Shown piece after piece: positions 18,332 through 26,463 of a stretch of 64,000 nt of DNA. The notes beneath the pieces were generated by a model that searched no databases, was not told the origin of the DNA, and saw only the letters and a program-made list of their open reading frames with translations. Source of the stretch: Limnohabitans kasalickyi (lineage in GTDB: Bacteria > Pseudomonadota > Gammaproteobacteria > Burkholderiales > Burkholderiaceae_C); assembly GCA_965234325.1 (NCBI GenBank), contig OZ248407.1, forward strand, positions 310,001-374,000. Direction: 5' to 3'. The translations under genes and the position numbers were made by a program. Position 1 is the first letter of the stretch. Every line of letters starts with the position of its first letter.

Positions 18332-19177
18332 TTAAACCATCCAAGCCCTTGTGACGTCAAAACCTTGGGTGTTGAGCCCCAAGATCACCAAGGCTGCCAG
18401 CACCAAAGAAGGTCCAAAGGGCATGCGTTGTTCGGCCGTGCCACGCCCCGAGAGGCGCATTGCCACAGCTACCAGCACGGCCGACACACTGGCGCCCAGC
18501 ACCAGCAAGGGAAGCACCCCAACGCCTAACCAAGCACCCAAAGCAGCAAATAACTTGAAGTCACCGGCGCCCATACCCGATTGGCCACGGACCCTTTCAA
18601 AGAGCTTGGCCACCAGCCACAAGCTCATGTAGCCCGCAATCGCACCCCAAAAAGCGGGAAAAAAGGGCTGTGCCGTCCAACCGAGGGCGGCGACGATCAA
18701 CCCCGCCCACAACAAAGGCTGAGTGAGTTGGTCAGGCAACAGGTGGGTGTCGGCGTCAATGAAGGCCAACGCGATGAGGGTGGTGACAAAGCAGGCCCAC
18801 AACACGGCCGCGCCACTTGGCCCCCAATGCGCCGCACACAAACCCCAAGCGGCCATCACGCCCAACTCCACCACGGGGTAGCGCCAAGACACCGAGTGCT
18901 GGCAATGGGCGCAGCGGCCACGCAACATCAAAAAGCTCAAAACCGGCACTAAATCGCGGGCGCGCAGGGTGGTGCCGCAGTGCGGGCATTGCGAGCGCGT
19001 TTGCCAACTCATGAGTGGCGAGGCTTCTTCGTGGGGGACTGTCACTTCTAGATAGGCAGCGCAGTCGGCTCGCCATTCCCGCTGCAACTGCCTGGGCAGG
19101 CGGTAGATGACCACATTCAAGAAGCTGCCCAATTGAAGGCCCAAGATGGCCAAGGCGAAGATCAGAAAGTTATCCAT
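18332..19177 (-). CDS. pilU: Prepilin peptidase, aspartic type A24 (PilU/PilD)
   Basis: A 281-residue polytopic membrane protease. The N-terminal LGSFLNVVIYRLP is the family start. The four zinc cysteines are present (Cys64 and Cys67 in CPHC, Cys89 and Cys92 in CAHC), and so are both catalytic aspartates: Asp141 in FIDADTHLLPD and Asp206 in GMGAGDFKLF. With the cytoplasmic zinc loop intact it is probably bifunctional, cleaving and N-methylating prepilins. It is the first gene of the minus-strand cluster, 135 bp upstream of pilS and divergent from the lytic transglycosylase. PilS and PilV are its obvious substrates. Confidence 0.94.
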   Translation of the reverse strand: MDNFLIFALAILGLQLGSFLNVVIYRLPRQLQREWRADCAAYLEVTVPHEEASPLMSWQTRSQCPHCGTTLRARDLVPVLSFLMLRGRCAHCQHSVSWRYPVVELGVMAAWGLCAAHWGPSGAAVLWACFVTTLIALAFIDADTHLLPDQLTQPLLWAGLIVAALGWTAQPFFPAFWGAIAGYMSLWLVAKLFERVRGQSGMGAGDFKLFAALGAWLGVGVLPLLVLGASVSAVLVAVAMRLSGRGTAEQRMPFGPSLVLAALVILGLNTQGFDVTRAWMV

Positions 19178-19215
19178 ACAAGTAAAAATCCTCAGGTTTC
19201 ATATTTCAGTTAATT

Positions 19216-19260
19216 TTGACATTAAAAACTACATTGTCGTGATAAAGTACTACTAAATAA
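19216..19260 (+). promoter_or_regulatory. Promoter and shared motif of the divergent transglycosylase gene
   Basis: TTGACA (19216-19221) followed after 18 bp by TGATAA (19240-19245) makes a plausible sigma70 promoter. AAAGTACTACTAAATAA (19244-19260) lies over the expected transcription start and contains the GTACTACTAA core also found before pilS, as expected for a common operator. Confidence 0.5.
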
Positions 19261-19278
19261 ACGAATTTGGATTTAATC

Positions 19279-19764
19279 ATGACTGTTAAATGGTTACTCG
19301 CTTTGATTTTTTTGGTTTTGACACCCGTCACTTGGGCCACCAACGCACCGTCGTGCTTGCAGTCGGCGGCGGAGTTTCACGGTGTGAACCCGCATTTGCT
19401 GCTGGCGGTGCTGCAAGTGGAATCGGGGCTCAACCCACGCGCGGTGGGCAAAAACACGAATGGCACGGTGGACTTGGGAATTGGCCAGATCAACTCCATG
19501 CATTTGCCCGAGTTGCAACGCTACGGCGTGACCGAAAAGCATTTGCTTGACGCGTGCAAAGGTGCTTATGTATCGGCGTGGTTTTTGAAGCGCGGGCTCG
19601 AGCGCCACGGCTACACCTGGTTTGGTGCCGCGGCTTACCACTCGGTGACGCCTGTGCACAACACGCGCTACCAAGGTTTGCTCAAAAATCAGCTGGCGCG
19701 CCAAGGCATTTCCCTCAACCCGGCACTGACCGTATCCACCATGACACTGGCGAGCATGAATTAG
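19279..19764 (+). CDS. pilT: Lytic transglycosylase of the pilus cluster (PilT/VirB1-like)
   Basis: A 161-residue exported muramidase-type enzyme. The signal peptide runs to about residue 20 (VTWA). The SLT domain follows with the catalytic glutamate at residue 48 in LLLAVLQVESGLNP, then GLGIGQINS-type motif DLGIGQINSMHLP and AAYHS. It would open peptidoglycan to let the pilus machinery through. The ATG at 19279 is chosen over an in-frame TTG at 19267. R64 encodes an equivalent PilT (unrelated to the PilT retraction ATPase). The gene is divergent from pilU and shares a promoter motif with pilS. Confidence 0.9.
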   Translation: MTVKWLLALIFLVLTPVTWATNAPSCLQSAAEFHGVNPHLLLAVLQVESGLNPRAVGKNTNGTVDLGIGQINSMHLPELQRYGVTEKHLLDACKGAYVSAWFLKRGLERHGYTWFGAAAYHSVTPVHNTRYQGLLKNQLARQGISLNPALTVSTMTLASMN

Positions 19765-19802
19765 CTTAAAATTTCGCCAGTTAATTTTTTGAGGAACTGA
19801 AC

Positions 19803-19943
19803 ATGTCCAATCCGCACAACACCCCCCACACCGGCGAACAAGACGTGGTGGAATCCCTCGTGCCACTCATGCCCATCGTGTTGCCTGCGGCTGGCGCGGT
19901 GCTGATTTTCTTGTTGGCGTTCATCGCCGTGTTCATGGCCTAA
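19803..19943 (+). CDS. Small single-pass membrane protein, 46 aa
   Basis: ATG 19803 follows a good GAGGA ribosome binding site and opens a 46-codon frame. The first 20 residues are polar and acidic (MSNPHNTPHTGEQDVV). The last 24 form one hydrophobic segment, PAAGAVLIFLLAFIAVFMA at the end. A strong terminator follows 40 bp later, which supports a real short transcript. I do not recognise the family. The length, predicted topology and clean signals suggest a small inner-membrane protein with the N terminus on one side and almost no tail. It is not obviously linked to the pilus genes. Confidence 0.6.
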   Translation: MSNPHNTPHTGEQDVVESLVPLMPIVLPAAGAVLIFLLAFIAVFMA

Positions 19944-19981
19944 GCCATCACGATGCGCACCGATTTGTGACGCATTGCCCC

Positions 19982-20009
19982 AAAAAAGCGCCTGCCCAGG
20001 CGCTTTTTT
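19982..20009 (+). terminator. Rho-independent terminator
   Basis: A 13-bp stem, AAAAAAGCGCCTG (19982-19994) with CAGGCGCTTTTTT (19997-20009), has a 2-nt spacer and a U-run built into the 3' arm. It closes the small membrane-protein transcript and insulates pckG. Confidence 0.88.
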
Positions 20010-20110
20010 GTTACCTTTTTGATGCATTACCCTTATTTATGCCCCTTTGAACAGCTTTTTAAGGGCTTAGATTCTTAAAATAGCCGACCCGTGTCACACC
20101 ACGGCAATGC

Positions 20111-20157
20111 ATTGAGGTCAGAGCCTCGCGCCAACGCAGCTGGGCTCTGATCTCAAT
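20111..20157 (+). promoter_or_regulatory. Long hairpin in the pckG leader (possible attenuator)
   Basis: ATTGAGGTCAGAGCC (20111-20125) pairs with GGCTCTGATCTCAAT (20143-20157) over 15 positions, one of them a G-U pair, around a 17-nt loop. The 3' arm runs into a TTTTTT stretch, so the element has terminator form, yet it lies directly in front of the pckG ribosome binding site (TAGGAG). It may act as an attenuator of pckG or stabilise its mRNA. TTAAAAT about 30 bp before it could be the -10 box. No matching riboswitch class is known to me. Confidence 0.5.
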
Positions 20158-20178
20158 TTTTTGACTTAGGAGTTTGAG

Positions 20179-22017
20179 ATGAACGTGAATGCACCCGCAT
20201 ATGTGAAGAACCCCAAGCTGGTGGCTTGGGTGGCTGAGATGGCCGCCCTGTGCAAACCAGACACCGTCTACTGGTGTGACGGCAGCCAAGAAGAGTACGA
20301 CCGCCTCTGCCAGCAATTGGTCGACGCCGGCACCTTCACCAAACTGAACGCGGCCAAGCGCCCCAATTCGTTCTTGGCCTGCTCTGACCCCACCGACGTG
20401 GCCCGCGTGGAAGACCGCACCTACATCTGTTCAGAGAAAAAAGAAAACGCCGGCCCCACCAACAACTGGATGGCCCCCGCCGAGATGCGTGCCACCTTGA
20501 ACCCTTTGTTCGACGGCTGTATGAAAGGCCGCATCATGTATGTGGTGCCGTTCAGCATGGGCCCCATGGGCTCGCACATTGCGCACGTCGGCATTGAGTT
20601 GTCAGACAGCGCTTATGTGGCGGTGAACCAACGCATCATGACCCGCATGGGCAAAGCCGTGTACGACGTGATCGGCACCGACGGCGCGTTTGTGCCTTGT
20701 GTGCACACCGTGGGCGCACCTTTGGCCGCTGGCCAAGCCGACGTGAAGTGGCCTTGCAACAAAACCAAGTACATCGTGCATTACCCCGAGACCCGCGAAA
20801 TCTGGTCTTACGGCTCGGGCTACGGCGGCAACGCGTTGTTGGGCAAGAAGTGCTTTGCCTTGCGCATTGCGTCAAACATGGGTAACGACCAAGGTTGGTT
20901 GGCCGAACACATGCTCATCTTGGGCGTGACCAACCCTCAAGGTAAGAAGTACCACGTCGCGGCCGCGTTCCCCAGCGCTTGCGGCAAAACCAACTTCTCG
21001 ATGTTGGTGCCGCCCGAAGGCTTTGACGGCTGGAAAGTCACCACCATCGGTGACGACATCGCTTGGATCAAGCCCAACGCAGACGGCAAGTTGTACGCCA
21101 TCAACCCAGAAGCGGGTTACTTTGGCGTGGCCCCCGGCACCAACTTCCACACCAACCCCAACTGCATGGCCAGCTTGGACAAGAACGTCATCTTCACCAA
21201 CGTCGCACTGACCGACGACGGTGACGTGTGGTGGGAAGGCATGGAAAAAGACACCGGCTCAATGCCCGACCACTTGATCGACTGGCAAGGCAAGGACTGG
21301 ACACCCACCATTGCCAAAGAAACCGGCGCCAAAGCCGCCCACCCCAACGCCCGCTTCACCGTGGCTGCCACCAACAACCCCGCGCTGGACAGCCAGTGGG
21401 ACGACGCCGACGGCGTGGCCATTGACGCCTTCATCTTCGGCGGCCGCCGCTCCACCACCGTGCCTTTGGTGACCGAAGCACGCAGCTGGACCGAAGGCGT
21501 TTACATGGCCGCGACCATGGGCTCTGAGACTACCGCTGCGGCCGCTGGCCAACAAGGCGTGGTGCGCCGCGACCCGTTCGCCATGTTGCCTTTCATCGGC
21601 TACAACATGAGCGACTACTTCCAACACTGGCTCAACATGGGCGAGAAGTTGGAAGCTGCCAAAGCCAAGCTGCCCTCGATCTACTGCGTGAACTGGTTCC
21701 GCAAAGGTGACGACGGTAAGTTTGTATGGCCGGGCTACGGCGAGAACATGCGCGTCTTGAAATGGATGATTGATCGTCTTGAAGGCCAGGCCCAAGGCGC
21801 TGAAAACGTGTTCGGCGTGAGCCCCACGTACGAAGAAATCAACTGGACCGGCTTGAACTTCACGGCAGACCAATTCAAGACCGTCACCAACATCGACAAA
21901 GCGGCGTGGGTGGAGGAGTTGAAGTTGCACGAAGAGTTGTTCACACAACTGGCTTACCACCTGCCCGTTGAGATGACCGCGACCAAAGTGGCTTTGGCTG
22001 CGCGCCTCGAAGCGTAA
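20179..22017 (+). CDS. pckG: Phosphoenolpyruvate carboxykinase (GTP)
   Basis: A 612-residue GTP-dependent enzyme, the usual length for the family. The kinase P-loop is AAFPSACGKTNFS (about residues 262-274), with the hyperreactive-cysteine loop typical of GTP-type PEPCK, followed by GDDIAWIKP. KWPCNKTKYIVHYPE and FGGRRSTTVPLV are further signatures. It converts oxaloacetate and GTP to phosphoenolpyruvate, CO2 and GDP, the first committed step of gluconeogenesis. This suits an organism that lives on amino and organic acids, as the transporters nearby suggest. It is monocistronic, flanked by terminators, with a hairpin leader. Confidence 0.96.
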   Translation: MNVNAPAYVKNPKLVAWVAEMAALCKPDTVYWCDGSQEEYDRLCQQLVDAGTFTKLNAAKRPNSFLACSDPTDVARVEDRTYICSEKKENAGPTNNWMAPAEMRATLNPLFDGCMKGRIMYVVPFSMGPMGSHIAHVGIELSDSAYVAVNQRIMTRMGKAVYDVIGTDGAFVPCVHTVGAPLAAGQADVKWPCNKTKYIVHYPETREIWSYGSGYGGNALLGKKCFALRIASNMGNDQGWLAEHMLILGVTNPQGKKYHVAAAFPSACGKTNFSMLVPPEGFDGWKVTTIGDDIAWIKPNADGKLYAINPEAGYFGVAPGTNFHTNPNCMASLDKNVIFTNVALTDDGDVWWEGMEKDTGSMPDHLIDWQGKDWTPTIAKETGAKAAHPNARFTVAATNNPALDSQWDDADGVAIDAFIFGGRRSTTVPLVTEARSWTEGVYMAATMGSETTAAAAGQQGVVRRDPFAMLPFIGYNMSDYFQHWLNMGEKLEAAKAKLPSIYCVNWFRKGDDGKFVWPGYGENMRVLKWMIDRLEGQAQGAENVFGVSPTYEEINWTGLNFTADQFKTVTNIDKAAWVEELKLHEELFTQLAYHLPVEMTATKVALAARLEA

Positions 22018-22079
22018 TTGGCCCCAGCAGCACTTGGCTTGCGCTGGGTGCTGCACGCGAAGACTCCACATATGAAATC

Positions 22080-22112
22080 CCCCGCAAGCTGCAAAGCTTG
22101 CGGGGCATTTTT
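22080..22112 (+). terminator. Terminator between convergent pckG and kup
   Basis: CCCCGCAAGC (22080-22089) and GCTTGCGGGG (22096-22105) form a 10-bp stem with a 6-nt loop, followed by CATTTTTA. It is a good plus-strand terminator for pckG. The minus-strand side lacks a strong U-run, so its action on kup is less sure. Confidence 0.85.
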
Positions 22113-24012
22113 ATATTTGCACCCTCGTGCCCAGTTCAACCACCGAGTTGTCGGGCAAGTGGAAGAACTCCACCACGCCCCCTGAGTTGCGCGTCATGGC
22201 GGCGAACAGTTTTTCTCGCCACTGCGACATGCCACCTCCTGGTGTTGAAACCACTGTTTCTCGGCTCAAAAAGTAAGACGTTTCAAACACAGGAATCTCA
22301 AGGCCATGTGCTTGGCAATGGGTCAAGGCTTTGGGCACATCAGGCGTGTTCATGAAGCCGAACTTGATCCAGACTTGCCAGAAGTGTTCGCTCAAACGCT
22401 CCACGCGGATGCGTTGTTTGTCGGACACCCAAGGCACGTTATCGAACTCCACCGTCAAGATGATGTTTTTCTCGTGCAGCACTTGGTTGTGCTTCATGTT
22501 GTGCAGCAAGGCTTGGGGCACAGTTTCGGGGTTGGCCACCGCATAAATGGCGGTGCGTTTGGCCAAGTGTGAACCACCCGAGTCGATGTGTTGGATGAAG
22601 GAGCCCAAGTCCAAGCCATCGCGACGGATGGTGTCCACCACCAACTCACGGCCACGCGACCAGGTGGTCATCACCATGTAAAGCGTCAAACCCATAGCGA
22701 TCGGTAACCAGCCGCCGTCAAAGAATTTGATGATGCAACCGGCAAATAAGAAGCCATCGATGGTTAAGAAAAACAGCGTAGCGGCCACCGCCAAAGGGGT
22801 GCGAACCTTCCAAGCGTCGTGCACCACAAAAAAGGTCATCACGGTCGTGATTACCATGGTCAAGGTCACCGCAATGCCGTACGCGCCGGCCAGTGCCGAT
22901 GAGCTTTTGAAAGTCAACACCGCGATCAACACACCGGCCAGCAAAATCCAGTTGACGCTAGGCATGTAGATTTGCCCCACCTCTTGCTCCGAGGTGTACT
23001 TGATGTCCATACGTGGCAAGAAGCCCAACAAAATGGCTTGCTTGGTCATGGAATAGGCGCCCGAAATCACCGCTTGCGAGGCAATGATGGCCGCCATCGT
23101 GGCCAGCACCACGGCGGCGATCATCCATTCGTCGGGGAACATGCGAAAGAAAGGGTTTTCAATTGCGCTGGCATCACGCATCAGCAAGGCGCCTTGGCCC
23201 ATGTAGTGCAAAGCCAAGCTGGGCATGACCAAGCCCATCCACGCCATTTGAATCGGCTTGCGGCCAAAGTGGCCCATGTCGGCATACAAGGCCTCTGCAC
23301 CTGTCAATGCCAACACAATCGCGCCCACCGCAGCCAGCACAAGGGGGCCACGGTCGATCAAGAAGTTCATGCCGCGCAGTGGGTTCAAAGCCGACAAGAT
23401 GTCGGGTGTTTGCACAATTTGCATCACGCCGGTCGCACCCAACACCACAAACCAAAGCACGATGATGGGGCCAAAAAATTTACCCACTAAGTGGGTGCCC
23501 CAACGCTGCATGAAAAACAACATCACCAGCACCACCAGTGCAGCAGGCACCACGAAAGGCTCTAGGCTAGGGGCAATGACTTGCAAACCCTCCATGGCAC
23601 CTAGCACCGAAATGGCTGGGGTGATGACGCTGTCGCCATAAAACAAGGTAGCGCCAAACAAGCCCAGCATGAGCAGAAAATGACGCAACTTCGGGTTGTG
23701 CTTCACGGCATTGGCCGCCAATGCCGTCAGCGCCAACGCCCCACCTTCGCCACGGTTGTCGGCACGCAGAATCAAAATCACATATTTCAAGGTGACGATG
23801 AGCATGAGCGCCCAAAAGATAGCGGAGATCGCACCAATCAAGTTTTCTGGTGTGAGCGCCACGCCCGTGGCGGGCAAGAACACTTCTTTGACCGTGTACA
23901 ACGGGCTGGTCCCGATATCTCCGTACACCACACCAATGGCGCCCAAGGTCAACGCGGCGGTTGACTGGCGTTTGATGTGCGCCGAGGGGTTGTCTAAATC
24001 TATGGCCGACAT
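22111..24012 (-). CDS. kup: Low-affinity potassium uptake protein Kup
   Basis: A 633-residue transporter of the HAK/KUP/KT family. The N-terminal motif is GAIGVVYGDIGTSPLYTV, followed by about 12 membrane helices and a soluble C-terminal domain of about 170 residues. It brings in K+ together with protons. The start is 43 bp downstream of kdpE on the same strand, so kdpD, kdpE and kup form a probable operon. No kdpFABC genes are present in the window. Confidence 0.95.
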   Translation of the reverse strand: MSAIDLDNPSAHIKRQSTAALTLGAIGVVYGDIGTSPLYTVKEVFLPATGVALTPENLIGAISAIFWALMLIVTLKYVILILRADNRGEGGALALTALAANAVKHNPKLRHFLLMLGLFGATLFYGDSVITPAISVLGAMEGLQVIAPSLEPFVVPAALVVLVMLFFMQRWGTHLVGKFFGPIIVLWFVVLGATGVMQIVQTPDILSALNPLRGMNFLIDRGPLVLAAVGAIVLALTGAEALYADMGHFGRKPIQMAWMGLVMPSLALHYMGQGALLMRDASAIENPFFRMFPDEWMIAAVVLATMAAIIASQAVISGAYSMTKQAILLGFLPRMDIKYTSEQEVGQIYMPSVNWILLAGVLIAVLTFKSSSALAGAYGIAVTLTMVITTVMTFFVVHDAWKVRTPLAVAATLFFLTIDGFLFAGCIIKFFDGGWLPIAMGLTLYMVMTTWSRGRELVVDTIRRDGLDLGSFIQHIDSGGSHLAKRTAIYAVANPETVPQALLHNMKHNQVLHEKNIILTVEFDNVPWVSDKQRIRVERLSEHFWQVWIKFGFMNTPDVPKALTHCQAHGLEIPVFETSYFLSRETVVSTPGGGMSQWREKLFAAMTRNSGGVVEFFHLPDNSVVELGTRVQI

Positions 24013-24055
24013 AAAGCACTCCTGTTCAAGTGCCTCAAGGTTGCCAGCAAGCGTG

Positions 24056-24763
24056 TTAGGAAGGCATAAGTGTCAGGCGATAGCCCACACCCGGTTCGTT
24101 CAACAGCACGACGGGCTCGGTCGGGTTGGCTTCGAGTTTGGCGCGCAACTGGCCCATATACAGACGCAAATAATGGGTTTGGTCCACATGCTCAGGGCCC
24201 CACACATCCACCAGCAATTGGCGGTGCGTCACCACCTGACCCGCTTGACGCACCAAGCGCGCCAACAACTTGAACTCGGTGGGCGTCAGATGCACGGGCT
24301 CACCGGCTAAATGCACGGCGTGTTTGGCCAAATCGATCTCTAACGCACCGGCGCGGTAATGCGTTTGTGAGGCCAGAACCGCCGTACCACGGTGCCGCAG
24401 CGTGACACGCATGCGCGCCAGCAACTCGCTGATGCTGAAGGGTTTGACCAAGTAATCGTCAGCACCCGCATCGAGCAAGGCGACTTTGTTGGCGTCGTCA
24501 TGACGCGCTGAAATGATCAGCACGGGCAAGGCGTACTGCGCGCGCACGGTGCGCAACAAGTCGCCACCATCGCCATCGGGCAAACCCAAATCTAAAAGCA
24601 ACACGTCCAAGGGGCGGTCTGAGGCCATGCTGTGACGCAGCACCGCACTGGCATCGGCGGCGCTACCACTGGCCACGACCTCATAGCCCTCTACGCTCAA
24701 GGCATCGCGCAAGGTTTGGCGCAATTCACGGTCATCTTCGACCAACAACACTTTGAGGGCCAT
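24056..24763 (-). CDS. kdpE: KdpE-like response regulator
   Basis: A 235-residue OmpR/PhoB-type regulator. The receiver domain starts MALKVLLVEDD, has the phospho-acceptor Asp58 in LLLDLGLPDGDG and the conserved Lys107 in LVKPFS. A winged-helix DNA-binding domain follows (VHLTPTEFKLLARLV, then GYRL near the end). The ATG at 24763 is used because the frame upstream (to 24892) only overlaps kdpD. The gene begins 5 bp after kdpD and lies 43 bp before kup. The expected target is its own operon, including kup. Confidence 0.9.
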   Translation of the reverse strand: MALKVLLVEDDRELRQTLRDALSVEGYEVVASGSAADASAVLRHSMASDRPLDVLLLDLGLPDGDGGDLLRTVRAQYALPVLIISARHDDANKVALLDAGADDYLVKPFSISELLARMRVTLRHRGTAVLASQTHYRAGALEIDLAKHAVHLAGEPVHLTPTEFKLLARLVRQAGQVVTHRQLLVDVWGPEHVDQTHYLRLYMGQLRAKLEANPTEPVVLLNEPGVGYRLTLMPS

Positions 24764-24768
24764 ACGCT

Positions 24769-26325
24769 TCAAGCCTCCACGCGCACGTCGGGCTGCTGCA
24801 CCACGGGCAAGGACAGGCACATCACCGCGCCTTGCGGCTGGTGGTCTTCTACCCAGATCGTGGCGCCATGGACTTTGGCAATCGCCTGACACACAGCCAA
24901 GCCTACGCCCATGCCACGGCGCAGCTGTGTGTTGTCCGTGGCATCGGCCTGGGCTGTGTCAGCATGCACGCGCTCAAAGGCCTGAAACACTTTGTCTTTC
25001 CAGGCATCCACAATGCCTGTGCCTTGGTCGATCATTCGCACCTCTAGGGCGCTGGCTGTGGCCAGCACTTGAATCTCAATCGGCGTGTGGCTTGGGCTGT
25101 ACTTGATGGCGTTTTCCATCAAGTTATCAAACAACTGCACCAACAAAATGGCATCGCAGTGAATGAGGGGCAAGCCATCGGGCACCGTCACCACGATCTC
25201 ACGCTGTGGGTAACGCTGACGGGCTTTGGCCAGCACAGAACTCAAAATTTCTTGCAACGACTCCCAGTCTTTTTGAATCTGCAAAGGTGCTGCATCTAAA
25301 CGCGCCAGCTGCAAGGTGTTGGTGGTCATGCGGTTGAGGTGCTGCGCTTCATCCAAGATGGTTTGGGCCAAGCCTGCCACTTTGTCGGTGCTCAAGCGCG
25401 GGGCTTGGGTGTGAATCACAGAAGCTGCCCCCATGAGGTTGGCCAGCGGCGTGCGGTAGTCATGCGAAATAGAGGTGAGCAAGGTGTTGCGCAGGCTTTG
25501 GCTTTGCGCGTCGTCTTTGGCTTGCTGGGCGAGTCGCAGGGTTTGGGCGCGCTCCATTTCTAGGCCCAACACATCACACGCCTGTTGCAGAACATCCCGC
25601 TGTAGGGCCGTCAACGGCTTGGGGCCTGCGCCGTGCAAGGCTGCCGCCCCAAACGCACGAACGTGGCCACGCAAGGGCAAAAACACCGTCGACTGATTTT
25701 CATGCCGCCCCGTGCCAGGACCCATGGCACCCATCTGTTGAGCGCACGCCCACAAACCTTGCACGTCTTGCGCTTGGGGCTGGCCCACCCACTGGCCGTC
25801 CGCCATGGCAGGCGCAGTCACAGCATCTTGAAGGAGCAGCACCGAGACATCGGAGCCGCTGTTTTCAACCAAAACGGATTGCAACAAAACACCTTGTGCC
25901 GTTAGCTCGCGGGTTTCGCGCAAGGTTTCGCCCAACACACGCAGTTGCTCGGAGGCGTAGGCATTTTGGCTTTCTAAGGCAGCAGCCATGCGCAAGCGCG
26001 CCATCAAATAGCTGACGACCGAACTCACCGCCATCATGGTGACGAGCAGCAGCATGTCTTGGTGCAAATGCACGCTGAAGGTCAAGCGCGGTTCGACAAA
26101 AAACCAATTGAACATCAGCACCGACAACGCACTGCAGCCCACAGACACCCACGTCGATAGCCAGACACCCGCCATGGCGCTGGCCAACACCAGCAAAAGC
26201 GCCAAGTTTCCCAAATTGAGCACACCGTCCAAACGCCACAACAAGGCCCACGCGCACAACCAAATCACCGTGGCGGGCCAACGGGCTTCAAATTTTGGGG
26301 GCGATACGCGGCGGACGATGGGCAT
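24769..26325 (-). CDS. kdpD: KdpD-like sensor histidine kinase lacking the N-terminal KdpD/USP domains
   Basis: A 518-residue kinase from ATG 26325 (a TTG two codons earlier is less likely). Four closely packed membrane helices fill residues 20-110 (DUF4118 region), followed by a GAF-like domain (about 130-255), a HisKA domain with the phospho-acceptor His in SISHDYRTPL (about residue 288), and an HATPase domain with NLMENAIKYS and a GMGVGLAV motif. Full-length KdpD is nearly 900 residues; the cytoplasmic KdpD and universal-stress-like domains that sense K+ and c-di-AMP are missing. The signal may therefore differ. It pairs with the kdpE gene that follows. Confidence 0.88.
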   Translation of the reverse strand: MPIVRRVSPPKFEARWPATVIWLCAWALLWRLDGVLNLGNLALLLVLASAMAGVWLSTWVSVGCSALSVLMFNWFFVEPRLTFSVHLHQDMLLLVTMMAVSSVVSYLMARLRMAAALESQNAYASEQLRVLGETLRETRELTAQGVLLQSVLVENSGSDVSVLLLQDAVTAPAMADGQWVGQPQAQDVQGLWACAQQMGAMGPGTGRHENQSTVFLPLRGHVRAFGAAALHGAGPKPLTALQRDVLQQACDVLGLEMERAQTLRLAQQAKDDAQSQSLRNTLLTSISHDYRTPLANLMGAASVIHTQAPRLSTDKVAGLAQTILDEAQHLNRMTTNTLQLARLDAAPLQIQKDWESLQEILSSVLAKARQRYPQREIVVTVPDGLPLIHCDAILLVQLFDNLMENAIKYSPSHTPIEIQVLATASALEVRMIDQGTGIVDAWKDKVFQAFERVHADTAQADATDNTQLRRGMGVGLAVCQAIAKVHGATIWVEDHQPQGAVMCLSLPVVQQPDVRVEA

Positions 26326-26463
26326 GAACAAAGGCTAGCACAGCTGTTTCTATGGCTTTTCTGAGCGTATGCAATCACGCGCAAGGTTTGCAAGACAATC
26401 CAAGCTTCACATTTTTCAGGTGCTGGCAGACCATGCCAACACCCGCTTTCAAAGGCCACGCTC

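Noticed and set aside
7329..19764. Pilus cluster as part of a conjugative plasmid or integrative element
   Set aside because: The genes are R64-like, but there is no relaxase, coupling protein, integrase, att repeat or tRNA junction in the window, and base composition is mostly host-like.
20111..20157. Reading the pckG leader hairpin as the terminator of the upstream small gene
   Set aside because: That transcript already has a strong terminator at 19982-20009, about 100 bp earlier, and the hairpin touches the pckG ribosome binding site region.
21259..22071. Open frame of 270 codons on the minus strand opposite pckG
   Set aside because: Antisense to a conserved enzyme, no ribosome binding site or domain.
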